Source of the DNA: Uranotaenia lowii
Taxonomy: Eukaryota; Arthropoda; Insecta; Diptera; Culicidae
Direction of reading: 5' to 3'
DNA length: 64,000 nt
Assembly (NCBI RefSeq): GCF_029784155.1
Contig: NC_073693.1
Span: 335,808,023-335,872,022 of the forward strand
Shown here one piece after another: positions 1-10,089 of the stretch. A model generated the notes under the pieces. It had not been told where the DNA came from, did not search any database, and worked only from the letters and a program-made list of their open reading frames with translations. The translations under genes were made by a program, and so were the position numbers. The first letter of the stretch is position 1, and each line of letters begins with the position of its first letter.

Positions 1-820
1 AGTATTTTTTGCAGTTTTTAATAATTTAACGAGCCGCAGTACACTTATCATAGTATAGGAAGAATGAAACAAGATAAATCTCACTCGCTCCAAGTCAAAA
101 TTATGTATTAGATTACCAGAAGGTTACATGCCAAGTTTCGGGAAGATCTGACCATAGGGAGGGGTTGCTTAAGTCTCAAACGTGAATAAAGTTTTGAGGT
201 ATTTTGCCCGAAAGGAACGAAAAATACTGGTTTTTCATCAATAACTTCTTTCATCTCTTGCTGATTGTTTTTTATGGTTAATTTTCTTAAAGCCTAAGTT
301 GAGACAAATATTTCACCCGAAGACTGTAACTCGATTGGATTTGAAACAGAAAAGTTATTGCCGTTCAAAGATTGTATTTTGGTCGAAAATTGTCGTATAA
401 AACGCAATGCGTAAAAAGTACTCATTGCCGTGTTGGACAAAATTTGTGGCCTTTGAACCGCAATAACTTTTCTGTTTCAAATCCAATCGAGTTACAGTCT
501 TCGGGTGAAATATTTGTCTCAACTTAGGCTTTAAGAAAATCAACCATTAAAAACAATCAGCTAGTGATGAAAAAAGTTATTCATGAAAAACCATTATTTT
601 TCGTTCCTTCCGGGCAAAATACCTCAAAATTTTATTCAGGTTTGAGACTTAAGCAACCCCTTCCTATGGTCAGATCTTTCTGAAACTTGGCATGTGACCT
701 TTTGGTAATCTAATACATAATTTTGACTTGGAGCGAGTGAGATTTATCATGTTTCATTCTTCCTATACTCTGATAAGTGTACTGCGGTTCGTTAAATTAT
801 AAAAAACTGCAAAAAATACT
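1..820. repeat. Large foldback (inverted repeat) element, 820 bp
   Basis: The left arm (1-370) is the reverse complement of the right arm (451-820) with scattered mismatches, around an 80-bp centre. The first 14 bases AGTATTTTTTGCAG pair with the last 14, CTGCAAAAAATACT. The two arms are the same length and symmetric about position 410.5. The left end sits on the window edge, so the element may extend further left and no target duplication can be judged. An internal block (about 290-345, repeated inverted at 475-535) is related to the foldback at 60333-60850. There is no coding capacity; an open frame in the arms is chance. This is probably a non-autonomous foldback-type DNA element. Confidence 0.85.
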
Positions 821-1404
821 GTTATGGTAAAGTAGCCATAACTTCTGCAATTTTCATCTGATTTTGATAAATAACCACTTGAAATCTTTGTTTTAAACTC
901 ACATTTAAGCGCAAAAGAAAATCAGATTTTTTAAATGCTACCATCGAGTCTAAAACTTTCGTTGAAACAAAATTTTCACTAAAAAAATGCGTTTTTTTTT
1001 AATTTTTTTTCTCATAAAGTCACTAATATCAGCAATACTGTTGGTCAAACGCAAATACAGTGTTCAGATGATCGATAGAAAATTTATTCACCTTCAATAT
1101 GCAAAAGAGGGATTTCAAATTACTATTATGCATCCAAGATATTATAATCTAAGTACAAGAACTTTTTTAATTTTTTCGAAATTTCATATTTGGAGCATAA
1201 CTCAAAAACGGTTCTACTGAGATTTTTTTTAATTTTATTTTCGGATTCAGCGCCCGATTTTACATTAAAAATGTTGGTCGGTTAATCAAGTTCACGATTT
1301 TTTTAAAATTTTGTAAACTAGTGTATTTAATGAAATTTCAAGGAATCGCGATTTCCAAGTAAAAGTGTTTTTCACTATGAAACTGAGCGTTACAGTCTAA
1401 ACAT
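821..1404. other. AT-rich non-coding stretch
   Basis: No gene, RNA or clear repeat boundary is visible. It contains T- and A-homopolymers and a short chance frame at 987-1220 of low-complexity composition. It separates the foldback from the 57-bp array. Confidence 0.5.
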
Positions 1405-2160
1405 ATTTCCGTTGGATCGAGAGGACCAACATGAAAAGTAATCTGAAGGTTCACTTTATGAACTTCCGTTGGATCGGGAGGACCAATATGAAGAGTGTTC
1501 TGAAGGTTCACTTTAAGAATTTCCGTTGTATCGAGAGGACCAACATCAAGAGTGTTCTGGAGGTTCTTTTTACGGATTTCCGCTGTGTCGAGAGGACCAG
1601 CATGAAGAGTTTTCTGAAGGTTCACTTAACGAATTCCCGTTAGATTGGGAGGACAACCTGAGGATTTTTCTGAAGGTTTACTTTATGAATTTCTGTTTTA
1701 TTGGAAGGCCCAACATTAAGCGTGTTCGGTGGGTTCACTTAACGATTTTTTGTTGAATCGAGAGGACTAACATGAAAAATGATCTAGATGATTCCTTTAA
1801 CAATTTCCGTTGGATTTAGAGGACCAACTTGAAGAGTTTTCTAAAGGTTCACTTAACAAATTTTCGTTGGATAAAGCGGACCAACATGGAGAGTGTACCG
1901 AAGGCTCACTTCATGAATTTCCATTGGATCGGGAGGACCAACATTAAGAGTGTTGTGAAGGTTCTCTCAACGAATCTCCGTTTGATTGAGAGGACCAACA
2001 TGAAGAGTGCCCTAAAGGTTCGCATAACAAATTTCGTTTCGATTGGGAGGACCAACATTCTGAAGGTTCACTTAAGGATTTTTCGTTGAAGCGGGATGAC
2101 CAGCACGAGGAGCGTTCAAAGGTTCACTAAACAAATTTCCGTTGGATCGAGAAGACCAAG
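1405..2160. repeat. 57-bp minisatellite, block 1 (about 13 units)
   Basis: Diverged tandem units of 57 bp. Each carries a core such as TTCCGTTGGATCGGGAGGAC, then a CAACATGAAGAGTG-like part and TTCTGAAGGTTCACTT. The unit is 19 codons long, so several frames stay open over a few units: a plus-strand frame repeating RWIGRTNMKS...KVH, a second plus frame with EDQHEECS, and a minus frame with VGPLDPTEI. Units differ by substitutions and small indels that break all these frames over the array. The same family occurs at 2890-2980, 3912-4503 and 54482-55262. Whether it was ever translated cannot be decided from the sequence. Confidence 0.85.
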
Positions 2161-2406
2161 ATTAGTCTTCCCAAAATCAATCATTTTCACCGAGTCATGC
2201 TTGACTACATTCAGAGCCAAAAAATCAAAGCAGTCAAATTTTCCTTCTTCAACCAAATCATACAAACAATCATGCATGACAACGACGCTTCCGTATTTGA
2301 AACACTTTTGCGATACATGATGAGGTAAAAAAGGACGCAGACTATCAGCAACGAACGTCTCTATGCTGATTTCTTTCCCTTGACGACGTTCAACCTTTAG
2401 GATCAT
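2116..2406 (-). pseudogene. Coding-like minus-strand fragment running into the 57-bp repeat; weak IDFGKT kinase-like motif
   Basis: A 96-codon open frame. About the first 83 residues are non-repetitive and well mixed in composition, with VVVMHD near residue 47 and KMIDFGKTN near residue 75. The last dozen residues come from the 57-bp repeat unit (LDPTEI) before a stop. IDFGKT after an upstream SLLxxHD-like segment recalls the C-terminal signature of inositol polyphosphate kinases, where IDFGKT or IDFAHT carries a catalytic aspartate. The rest does not match that family well enough to name it. A related arrangement (VMHN then SVKIIS) is found on the minus strand at 56386-56604, next to the other 57-bp locus. 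It may be a decayed exon or a piece of an unknown repeat-borne gene, and it could be chance. Confidence 0.25.
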
Positions 2407-2889
2407 AACTGATATGTATCCGTTCTGAGCGATCTATGTAGGCTATCAGATGATTTTTTATTTTTCGCTTTGCCTAGAAGGACAAAAACATGACTAGGTA
2501 ACCGCAATGAACTGTCCAGCATGTGCTACAGCTTTTTTGAACATGTAGTCCTGGTATTTATTCAGATTTTTCCTTTTGAAACATTAATGGTCGTCTATCA
2601 ATAACGAGCATTATCAACAATGATGCGAGGATAGACGTTCGGGAATGATTGAGGGAGCGACGTTCAAAATGTATCACCAAGTATGTCGATCACCGTCGAT
2701 AAGCCACGTGACGAATAGCAACGGTAGCCTCCGATGGGGCATGGTATATCTTCTTGTATCAAGTTAGTGTTGATTTTCGACATATGTTCAATGGGTACTT
2801 TTACCACGTGCGTATCACAGCACTCGGAGGAAGCATCATTCTAGCTAGAAACCATTCCTGATTGCTTTTCTTGAGCGATTTTCCAACCA
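2407..2889. other. Non-repetitive spacer between 57-bp repeat blocks
   Basis: Moderate-GC unique DNA compared with the AT-rich surroundings. Apart from the coding-like segment at 2664-2840 I see no recognisable feature. Confidence 0.4.
2664..2840 (-). pseudogene. Coding-like open segment, 58 codons, no start
   Basis: The minus strand is open between a TAG (complement of 2841-2843) and a TGA (complement of 2664-2666). It encodes a cysteine-containing segment with CPIGGYRCYSSRG near its middle. A 19-bp stretch inside it (2710-2728, GACGAATAGCAACGGTAGC) recurs with one change at 55811-55829. There the minus strand also reads a YLCYSS-like peptide, again beside a 57-bp repeat array. The shared flank suggests that both loci derive from one larger duplicated unit. 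Function is unknown. The segment has no methionine start and no clear splice signals that I can certify. Confidence 0.2.
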
Positions 2890-2980
2890 TTGACCAAGAT
2901 TAAGAATATTCTAAAGGTTAACTTAACGAATTTTGTGGGATCGGGAGAACCAACATAAAGAGTTTTCGGAAGATTTACTT
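2890..2980. repeat. 57-bp minisatellite, left remnant of block 2
   Basis: About one and a half diverged 57-bp units (ACCAAGATTAAGAATATTCT, then a GGGATCGGGAGAACCAACAT core). The array is interrupted at 2980 by the element at 2981-3911 and resumes at 3912, so the array predates that insertion. Confidence 0.75.
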
Positions 2981-3911
2981 CTGTACCAACACGTGAAAAG
3001 GATGTATCTCCATATATGGCGAATCGAGAAAAACGCGTTTGAAAAAAAATACAACCTATTTTAAATCGCTAATTAAAAATCACTTGAAATATTTACTTTT
3101 TATGAAAGACAAACGATTTTTAGAAGCATCTCCTAAATGTTAGAATAGAGGGATATCAATTTTCATGAAAATACAACGCACTATCGTAGATAGAACCTAG
3201 CTCACTTAATATTTTGTCTCCCTTTTTTATACACCCTTTGCTATTTTCTCATTTCTAGCTTTAGTTTTAAGGTCACGTTCATTTGCAACTATGTTTTTAT
3301 GTTGAATAAAGTGTTAAATCTTTACCAACACATAAAAAGGATCAATCTCCATATATGGCGTGTCGAGAGAAACGCGTTTGAAAAAAATACAACCTACTTT
3401 AAATCCCTAATTAAAAATCACTTGAAATTTTTGCTTTTTATGAAAGACAAACGATTTTTAGAAGCATTCTCTATGTGATAGAATAGAGGAATATCAATTT
3501 TCATGAAAAAACAACGCGCTATCGTAGATAGAACCTTGCTCACGTAATATTTTGTCTAGCCTGTTTATACACCCTTTGCTATTTTCTTATTTTTAGCTTT
3601 AGTTATAAGCTCGCATTCATTTGCAACTATGTTTTTATGTTCAATAAAGAGTCGAATTGATTATTTTGAGTTTGTTTGTGGAATAGTAGCGAAAAATTGT
3701 TCCGGAGTAAAGGATGTATATCCATGTGATGGCAGTTCTGGTTTCAGAATGTTTATAGATCCTTTACTCAAATTGATTTATCAATGTAACGGTATATTAT
3801 TTTCTCAAAAGGGTTTTATTGCTCAGTAGGGCAAATGTTGGCTTATCATGAGGTGCTGAAAATGATTTTTGTTTACTTTTGGAGATAGATCCTTTTCACG
3901 TGTTGGTACAG
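2981..3911. mobile_element. Non-autonomous TIR element inserted in the 57-bp array, with an internal 339-bp tandem duplication
   Basis: The left end CTGTACCAACACGTGAAAAG is the inverted complement of the right end at 3892-3911, and the match runs on for about 30 bp. The insertion is flanked by ACTT at 2977-2980 and 3912-3915, a probable 4-bp target duplication, because the uninterrupted repeat unit has ACTT only once there. Inside, about 330 bp starting at 2984 is repeated in direct orientation from 3323 (offset 339 bp), so the left TIR occurs twice. The remaining right third (3660-3890) is single copy and holds a 66-codon frame (3629-3829) that I do not recognise. No transposase is seen. Superfamily unassigned. 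Confidence 0.8.
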
Positions 3912-4503
3912 ACTTAACAAATTTTCGTTGGATCGGGATAACCAACAAGTTGAGTGTTCAGAAGGTTCACTTGACGAATTTCCGCTGGATCTAGAGGACC
4001 AGCATGAAGAGATTTCTGAAGGTTCACATTATGAATATCCGTTGGATCAAAAGGATCAACATGAAGAGTGTTTTTAAGGCTCACTTCACGAATTTCTGTT
4101 TGATCGGGAAGATCAACATGAAGAGTGTTCCGAAGGTTAACTTATCGAATTTCCGTTGGATCGGGAGGACAAACATGAAGAGTGCTCTGATTGTTCTTTT
4201 CACAAATTTCCGTTGGATCGGGAGGACCAACATAAAGAGTGATCTGAAGGTTCACTTTTCGAATTCTCGTTGAATCGAGAGGACCAAAATGAAGAGTGTT
4301 CCGGAGGTTCACTTAACGAACTCCCTTTGGATCGGGAGGACCAATATTCTGTAGGCTTTTATACGAATTTCCGTTGGATTGAGAGTACTAACATGAAATA
4401 TGTTCTGAAGGTTCACTTATCGAATTCCCGTTGGATTGGGAGGACCAACATGAAGAGTGTTCTTAAGTTTCCCTTTTCGTTTTATCGTTGAATCGGGAGG
4501 ACC
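3912..4503. repeat. 57-bp minisatellite, block 2 (about 10 units)
   Basis: Continuation of the 57-bp family with GTTGGATCGGGAGGACCAAC cores. A plus-strand 89-codon frame (4004-4273) simply follows the 19-residue periodicity, and a second frame starts at 4270 after an indel. The array ends near GAATCGGGAGGACCGTCTGC at about 4503. Confidence 0.85.
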
Positions 4504-5937
4504 GTCTGCTTGACATGGCCAACATGAACAATTTTCTGATTGTTAAGTTTATTCTTTTTTTTATCAGTTGAATCCATTCAGGGTCCATCAAAAGCAAATG
4601 AGGGTTTCTATTCTACCTTCAAAATTTGTTATTTTTAATCAATGGAGGATGATGAAGGAAGGTTATTCGATAGTAACAATCTTTACTCCGAACTGATGTC
4701 AAAACCTCCAAAACTAATCTTAGATTAGAATTCAGCAAAAGTTTTCTCACTTGTTGATTGTCATTCATGGATACTTAATTTTAAATAAGATTCAACTCAT
4801 TTAAGAGACACTGGTTCCTTATAATCAAATTCGAAATTGTGTTTGTGTTTTCATGGTTTGCATTACGTATCGAGTTAAGGATTCTTGATTTTCGGTTCAA
4901 ATTATCATTATAAATTGAAATGAAAAGCTGTGTATGAAATCGTCTTTTGAATTCAGTTTTATATATCTATCCTTTCAAAAATTGATTCATGATTTTCGGA
5001 ACTCATATGCATTTTTTAACATTTTGTTAATATTTTTTCGAATTTGAAGAAAAAACTCATAAATCGTATGTATGAAAAAGCATCAAAATGGCAATATAGA
5101 TTCATCATTCGATTTTTTTATTTTTACTACGATTTGCAAGTTGGATTAGAAATACATAATTGGAATAAATAATAATCATTGAAACCCTAGCATCCGAATT
5201 ATAATTATGTTTTCATGATAGAGGGTTCTGAAACTGATTCCAATTATAGACTCATATTTCTAAATTCGGAAACCGTTTTGTAGGGATGAGATGAAGAATA
5301 CACAGAAAATAAATCAATTTTAATTAGGAATAAAATAAAATAATAGTTGTATTGAAAATTCTAATTGAGATTGAAAATTCTAATTTTGAATTCAGGTTCA
5401 AAATTTAGATGCAGATTCAGTTCGTAAATGAGTTCCACAATCAAAATAAAATTATCAAGATGACCATTTCCGTAAAGAAAATGCAAAAGATCTCAGGCTT
5501 CTAATTCTGATTGTAAGTTCGATTTTAAAATTCAATCAAAGTCAGTTCGTTTGCACTATTCAACTGAAAATGACAAAAAAAGGTAGAATTTTAATTCATG
5601 CTGCATGTTTTGTCTTAAGAAAAACTTTATAATATAACTATCACCAGGAATTGATTTAAAAAAAAATTATGGTAAAGAAAAATGTGTCTTTTCTTAAAGA
5701 AATTGCAGAGAATTACGTATATTATTGCGCATTGTTTAACAGTTTTGAAATTGCTGAATTTTCAAGAACCAAATTTAAAACTTGGATCGAGTTGTATAAA
5801 TCCGATTTCAACCTCTAAAATATTATTTTTTATTTTACTTTGTAAAAATTGGATAAAAAAATCTGAGATTTTTTTCCAAATTAAAGGCGTTCTAAAAAAA
5901 ACTGATTGTAAGTTCAAATCAAATAAGCAAAATTCTG
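4504..5937. other. AT-rich intergenic or intronic DNA
   Basis: No gene or RNA is recognised. Imperfect short repeats of the type ATTCTAATT and AAATTC are frequent (about 5300-5560), as in decayed low-complexity DNA. A 156-codon frame starting at 5682 overlaps the MITE fragment that follows and has no protein-like features. Confidence 0.45.
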
Positions 5938-6140
5938 CTCGTCAGATTATCCAGTTTTACCCGGATAAGCCCAGATATTTACAAAAAAATGGGAAAGGTT
6001 TGGCCCGGCTTGATTGCCCAAATTTTGTTGGAAAATATTCTGATTTTGTCCTGATTCATTCACTTTTTTTTTGGAAAATCAAACAAAAAATTCAAATTGC
6101 ATCATTACGTTTTTCAATTTTGTTGCCGAACGAAGAAATT
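5938..6140 (-). mobile_element. hAT-like MITE fragment, reverse orientation
   Basis: The stretch with TTTTACCCGGATAAGCCCAG, then GGTTTGGCCCGGC and TGATTGCCCAA, resembles the reverse complement of the intact element at 52212-52636, in the same order of motifs. Terminal repeats are not preserved here, so only a fragment is called. Confidence 0.5.
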
Positions 6141-6221
6141 TTTGCAAGCTAGACTTTTGAAAATAAACATTGACGATTTTTTTGGAGCCTGAAATACGAT
6201 TAAAAATCCGGTTATGGTTAA

Positions 6222-6249
6222 CCCCCAGCCCCCCCCCCCCCCTCCCCCA
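6222..6249. repeat. C-rich homopolymer tract
   Basis: A run of 16 C plus short C-blocks (ending CCTCCCCCAG) in otherwise AT-rich DNA. A near-identical tract is at 9773-9790. The minus strand is G-rich and could form a quadruplex. The length may be imprecise in the assembly. Confidence 0.8.
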
Positions 6250-6950
6250 GAAGCAAAAAACCGTTACAAAATACTGGAATGTCTAGAAAATCTTAGAACT
6301 TTTCCTAATAGAAGTACTTATGAATTTTCAAAATTTTACACTCCGCGGGGGTATCTGTTAAATAAAAGAATATTTTAATCACTAAAAGGCTTAAGATTGA
6401 AAAAAAACTCGGTCTGGCGATCTGAAACAGCTGTAATTTGCAGTTCTCTAGACCGATTATACCCAAATAAATTTTGTTGATGTAGCTACAGTGTTGATTT
6501 CGGATTTGTTGACCATATATGTTTGTACATATGTATCTTTCGTTCATTTGAGCTACATGATAAAATGTAGAGGCAACTTAAAATAAATTACTTATTTGCC
6601 CTCAAATGCCTTAATTTTCACGAGGAAATGGTTATGCATTTTGTATTTGCAAAAACTTTTGAGCTTCTAATTCTTCATTTTCTTTTTAATTTCAATATAA
6701 TGACACATTTGAAAAATTCAAGTATGGAAGTAAATATGGTTAATAGAAATACTTTAAATATTATTTTCTGAAAGACTTCTATAACTTTCATGAAATATAT
6801 TTTATAATCGCTTATATAGAAGATAACAAGACGATTTCCGCAAACTATTTGTTCGAAATCATGTAATTTGCAACACTATTCAATTTTAAAAACAGTCTAC
6901 CTTGTTTGAGAAACAATTTCCTTTTTAGAAATTAGTTTTTTTTTGCCTTT
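6250..6950. other. AT-rich stretch without recognisable features
   Basis: Only short chance frames and homopolymers are seen; the 80-codon minus frame at 6305-6547 has no recognisable motif. Confidence 0.4.
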
Positions 6951-7352
6951 GGACCGTTCATACACCACGTGGTCAGAAAAATGAAATTTTTTACCCCCTC
7001 CGTGGACAACATATTCAAAAAATGTGAGCCTATAACATAGTTTTACTTAAAACTGGAAATTTTTTGTTAGAGATAGTTGAGGGTTCCAGCGAACATATAT
7101 TTTTGTATTTTAAATCATTTAAGGCAGAACATTAAGCTCGGTTTTACATTTGATGTAAAATTATAATATTTAATGTAGTTTTGAATGTATCATTACGTTT
7201 AATACATATTCAATTTTCGAATATAATTATTAGACGAACATGTCCACGTGGACATTACTCAAACCTTTACCCCCTTTCCGTGGACAAGCGTGGACATTTT
7301 CAACTCCCCGTTTCCCTTCCTCTAAGTTGTACACATGGTACGTGAACAGCCC
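6951..7352. mobile_element. MITE with CCACGTGG-type imperfect terminal inverted repeats
   Basis: The left end GGACCGTTCATACACCACGT pairs imperfectly with the right end ACATGGTACGTGAACAGCCC (reverse complement GGGCTGTTCACGTACCATGT). Two internal blocks, TTTACCCCCTCCGTGGACAA (left) and ACCCCCTTTCCGTGGACAAG (right), are in direct orientation, and CCACGTGGAC occurs at about 7240. It is about 400 bp and non-coding. No clear target duplication was found. Confidence 0.6.
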
Positions 7353-10089
7353 CTTATAAAAATAAATTCAATTTTCAACCAAATTTTTCATTCATTCTTC
7401 TCAACATTGCAACCTTATTTAATTTTTACGATATTCGAAATCTGATTTAGTTTCATAAAGTAGCAAATTCACATCAGAAGAAAAAGCGACAATTTTTTTT
7501 TGTTGGTGTTTATAATTTCCTGTAGAAACTGATTTCAAAACATAAATCAAAAGCTTAAAAATGAAGGGTTAAAATTTGTTTATTTCTTATTTTTGTTTTT
7601 CATTGGAAGTTCTGATTCTTACAAAAACATCTCAAAAGCCCATTTTTTTTTTAAGAGATAGACGATTTCAACTAAGAAGATAAATTCGAATTCCAGACTA
7701 TCTATTTTTTTTTTAATTTTTAAATGAAACGTAACATATCTTTAGAATTGAAAATGCCAAATTTCTTGTGTATATTTGCAAAAGTTTTTTAAGGTCTATT
7801 TCATCATTTTTCTGAAGAAAAAAGACGATAGATAGGGGATAATGAAAAAAATTTGAAGGATTTAAGAACAAGATCAATAGCATTGAGGAAAATGTAGATT
7901 TAAAACATTAAGTCCAAGTCTTCTACAGCTAACACATCCACTAGAACGTTTGGTGGTTTCCCTCGGGCCCTTAGAAAATCTGTTAGGTTCACTTTGGTGA
8001 CATTTCTATAATATCAGTAAACAAAATAAAAATAAGAAAGCGGCCTGAAAGAATCAAAAATAAGCTCAGATCGAACGAGTCCAGCTCCCAAAAACTGAAA
8101 TAAATTTCACTATCCTTTACAAAAAAAATGTTTTTTTCTTGCTTAGGATGTTTATTTAAGAACGTTGTTGAAAGAAAATGAGCTTCGATTGTATTTGCCT
8201 GGACGTAGGTACTTCAATATGAAGCACTTAGAGCCAAAGGTATATTAGTGTAAAATTGATCGATTTTGTGTTGATAATTCCAAACGATTCTTCATAATTA
8301 AAACTATAATTGGTGGTTTTTTCAGATTTTTTGAACTTTATTTACATACTTTTGCGTTTGATTGTGAATTATAAATTTTAGATTAATAAACGAAAAGTGG
8401 CCGAACACATAAAATTAAACATGTGTTTTCTCGAAATTCACTTCTTTTTTTTTAAATCATTTATCTATCCTTCGAAGGCACGTTTGCTGCGATATTTTAC
8501 GTCTTTCATAAGCTTTTATGTACTTATTATACCCTTTTGGCTCCAAGAACCTCATATATGTATTTGTGCTGTTATCATAACTAAACAATTTTAATAATGG
8601 TTAACAGATTTAATAAAAAAAAACATTCTCGATTCTCCAAAACCTTGCCTATGTTTAAATTTTTCCCAGGAAAGATAAACTATACCGTCATCACTCGACT
8701 ATTTTCTCGGAAAAAAGGAAATCGCTAAAGTTGAACTTTCGGGAGATGTTTGTCCAATTTCTGATCAACAAGGCTGAATTTCATGTTTCACACCAATTAT
8801 ATCGCCGATACTGCTTTTGGCTCATCCACATAAAAATAATTAAAACTTTAAATAGCAATCCAGCTTAATAATTAAATCCACTCTGAATCTGAATATTCTA
8901 TTATTTTAAATGCAATTGATAGTGATTTTTTTTTATTAAAAAATAGTATTAACAATCAGAAATTAACCATTAATTAAAAATTGTTTTATTTTATTTTAAA
9001 AATATACAAAAAGTTTGGAAATATTGAGTGCATAAAGAAAAAAAAATTCACTTTTTTTCATAAATTACTCGTTGCAAAATTGCTTTCAATAAAAATAGAT
9101 TTCCCAAACTTCATTCCTTAGAATTTGTTTTTAATAATTTTATTTTAGAGTTAAATTTATTTTCAGAAATTGAAGAATAGAAACAAGAATAAATACTTAT
9201 TAGATATTAGATTAGATCACGATTCAGAAAATACTTCAGAAAAGTAATAAAATATTCAGTTTTGAATTCATAGCAATTAATAAGAAACACTTTTCTCAAA
9301 TAAATCATTGGACTTCGAGACATATTTTAGCAAAATGAGAATCATTAATATTTTGTTAAAATTCTTGCGCTGATATTAAGATTCTCAGGAAAAATATTGT
9401 GGATAACTTAAAGATTATTTTAAACATTTTCTTTTAACAAAATGTGTGTCTTTTTCATAATTGAAATGAAATTTATATCGAAAGACACTTCAAAGAGTTT
9501 TTTAAGTGATAATTTTTTAACTACCAAAAAACAAATGACGAAAATTATCTTTTTATCAATATTTTATCTCAGTGAATTCTAAAAATTCGCAGATTGTTCT
9601 ATAAAAGGATGTATAAGTTGTATAAAAGGATATCAAAATAAATATGTTGAGAATATTTGTTAACAAAATTTCATTGTTGTTATTCAATTAAAATTTTTAA
9701 AATACAAACCTCTAATTTTGTGACAAGAAATTTTAAGGGAAGACAAGGAGCAGTGTGCAGCAGATATGGAAGCCCCCCCCCCCCCTCCCCACAGAGCCAG
9801 CTCTAGGACCGCCTCTGGAAGGAATTGATGAAGAAAAATAAGTTAGGAATCCGGACGATATACGCCTCGCAATGATTCGCTCGTTAGCAAGATCTGATAC
9901 TAATACGAATAGTTCGCATAAGATACACGTGTAAATAATTCTATCTGAATTTTTGAACCAGAAATTAACGGAAAGTTCACGAATGCCAAGATAATTTTAA
10001 GTATCAGAATATTGGAATGTTATGAAATATTATCACTGATCTGTAGTTTGAGTGAGAAAGGTGTTGTTGTGATCTTCCAAGAACTTATA
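7353..10089. other. Long AT-rich stretch without recognised genes
   Basis: I find no convincing coding, RNA or transposon ends. It contains many poly-A and poly-T runs, a C-rich tract at 9773-9790 (14 C, then TCCCC) like that at 6222-6249, and short chance frames such as 8397-8594. Confidence 0.4.

Noticed and set aside
5682..6152. 156-codon plus-strand frame
   Set aside because: It overlaps a fragment of a hAT-like MITE and has only AT-driven composition (K, F, I, L); no domain.
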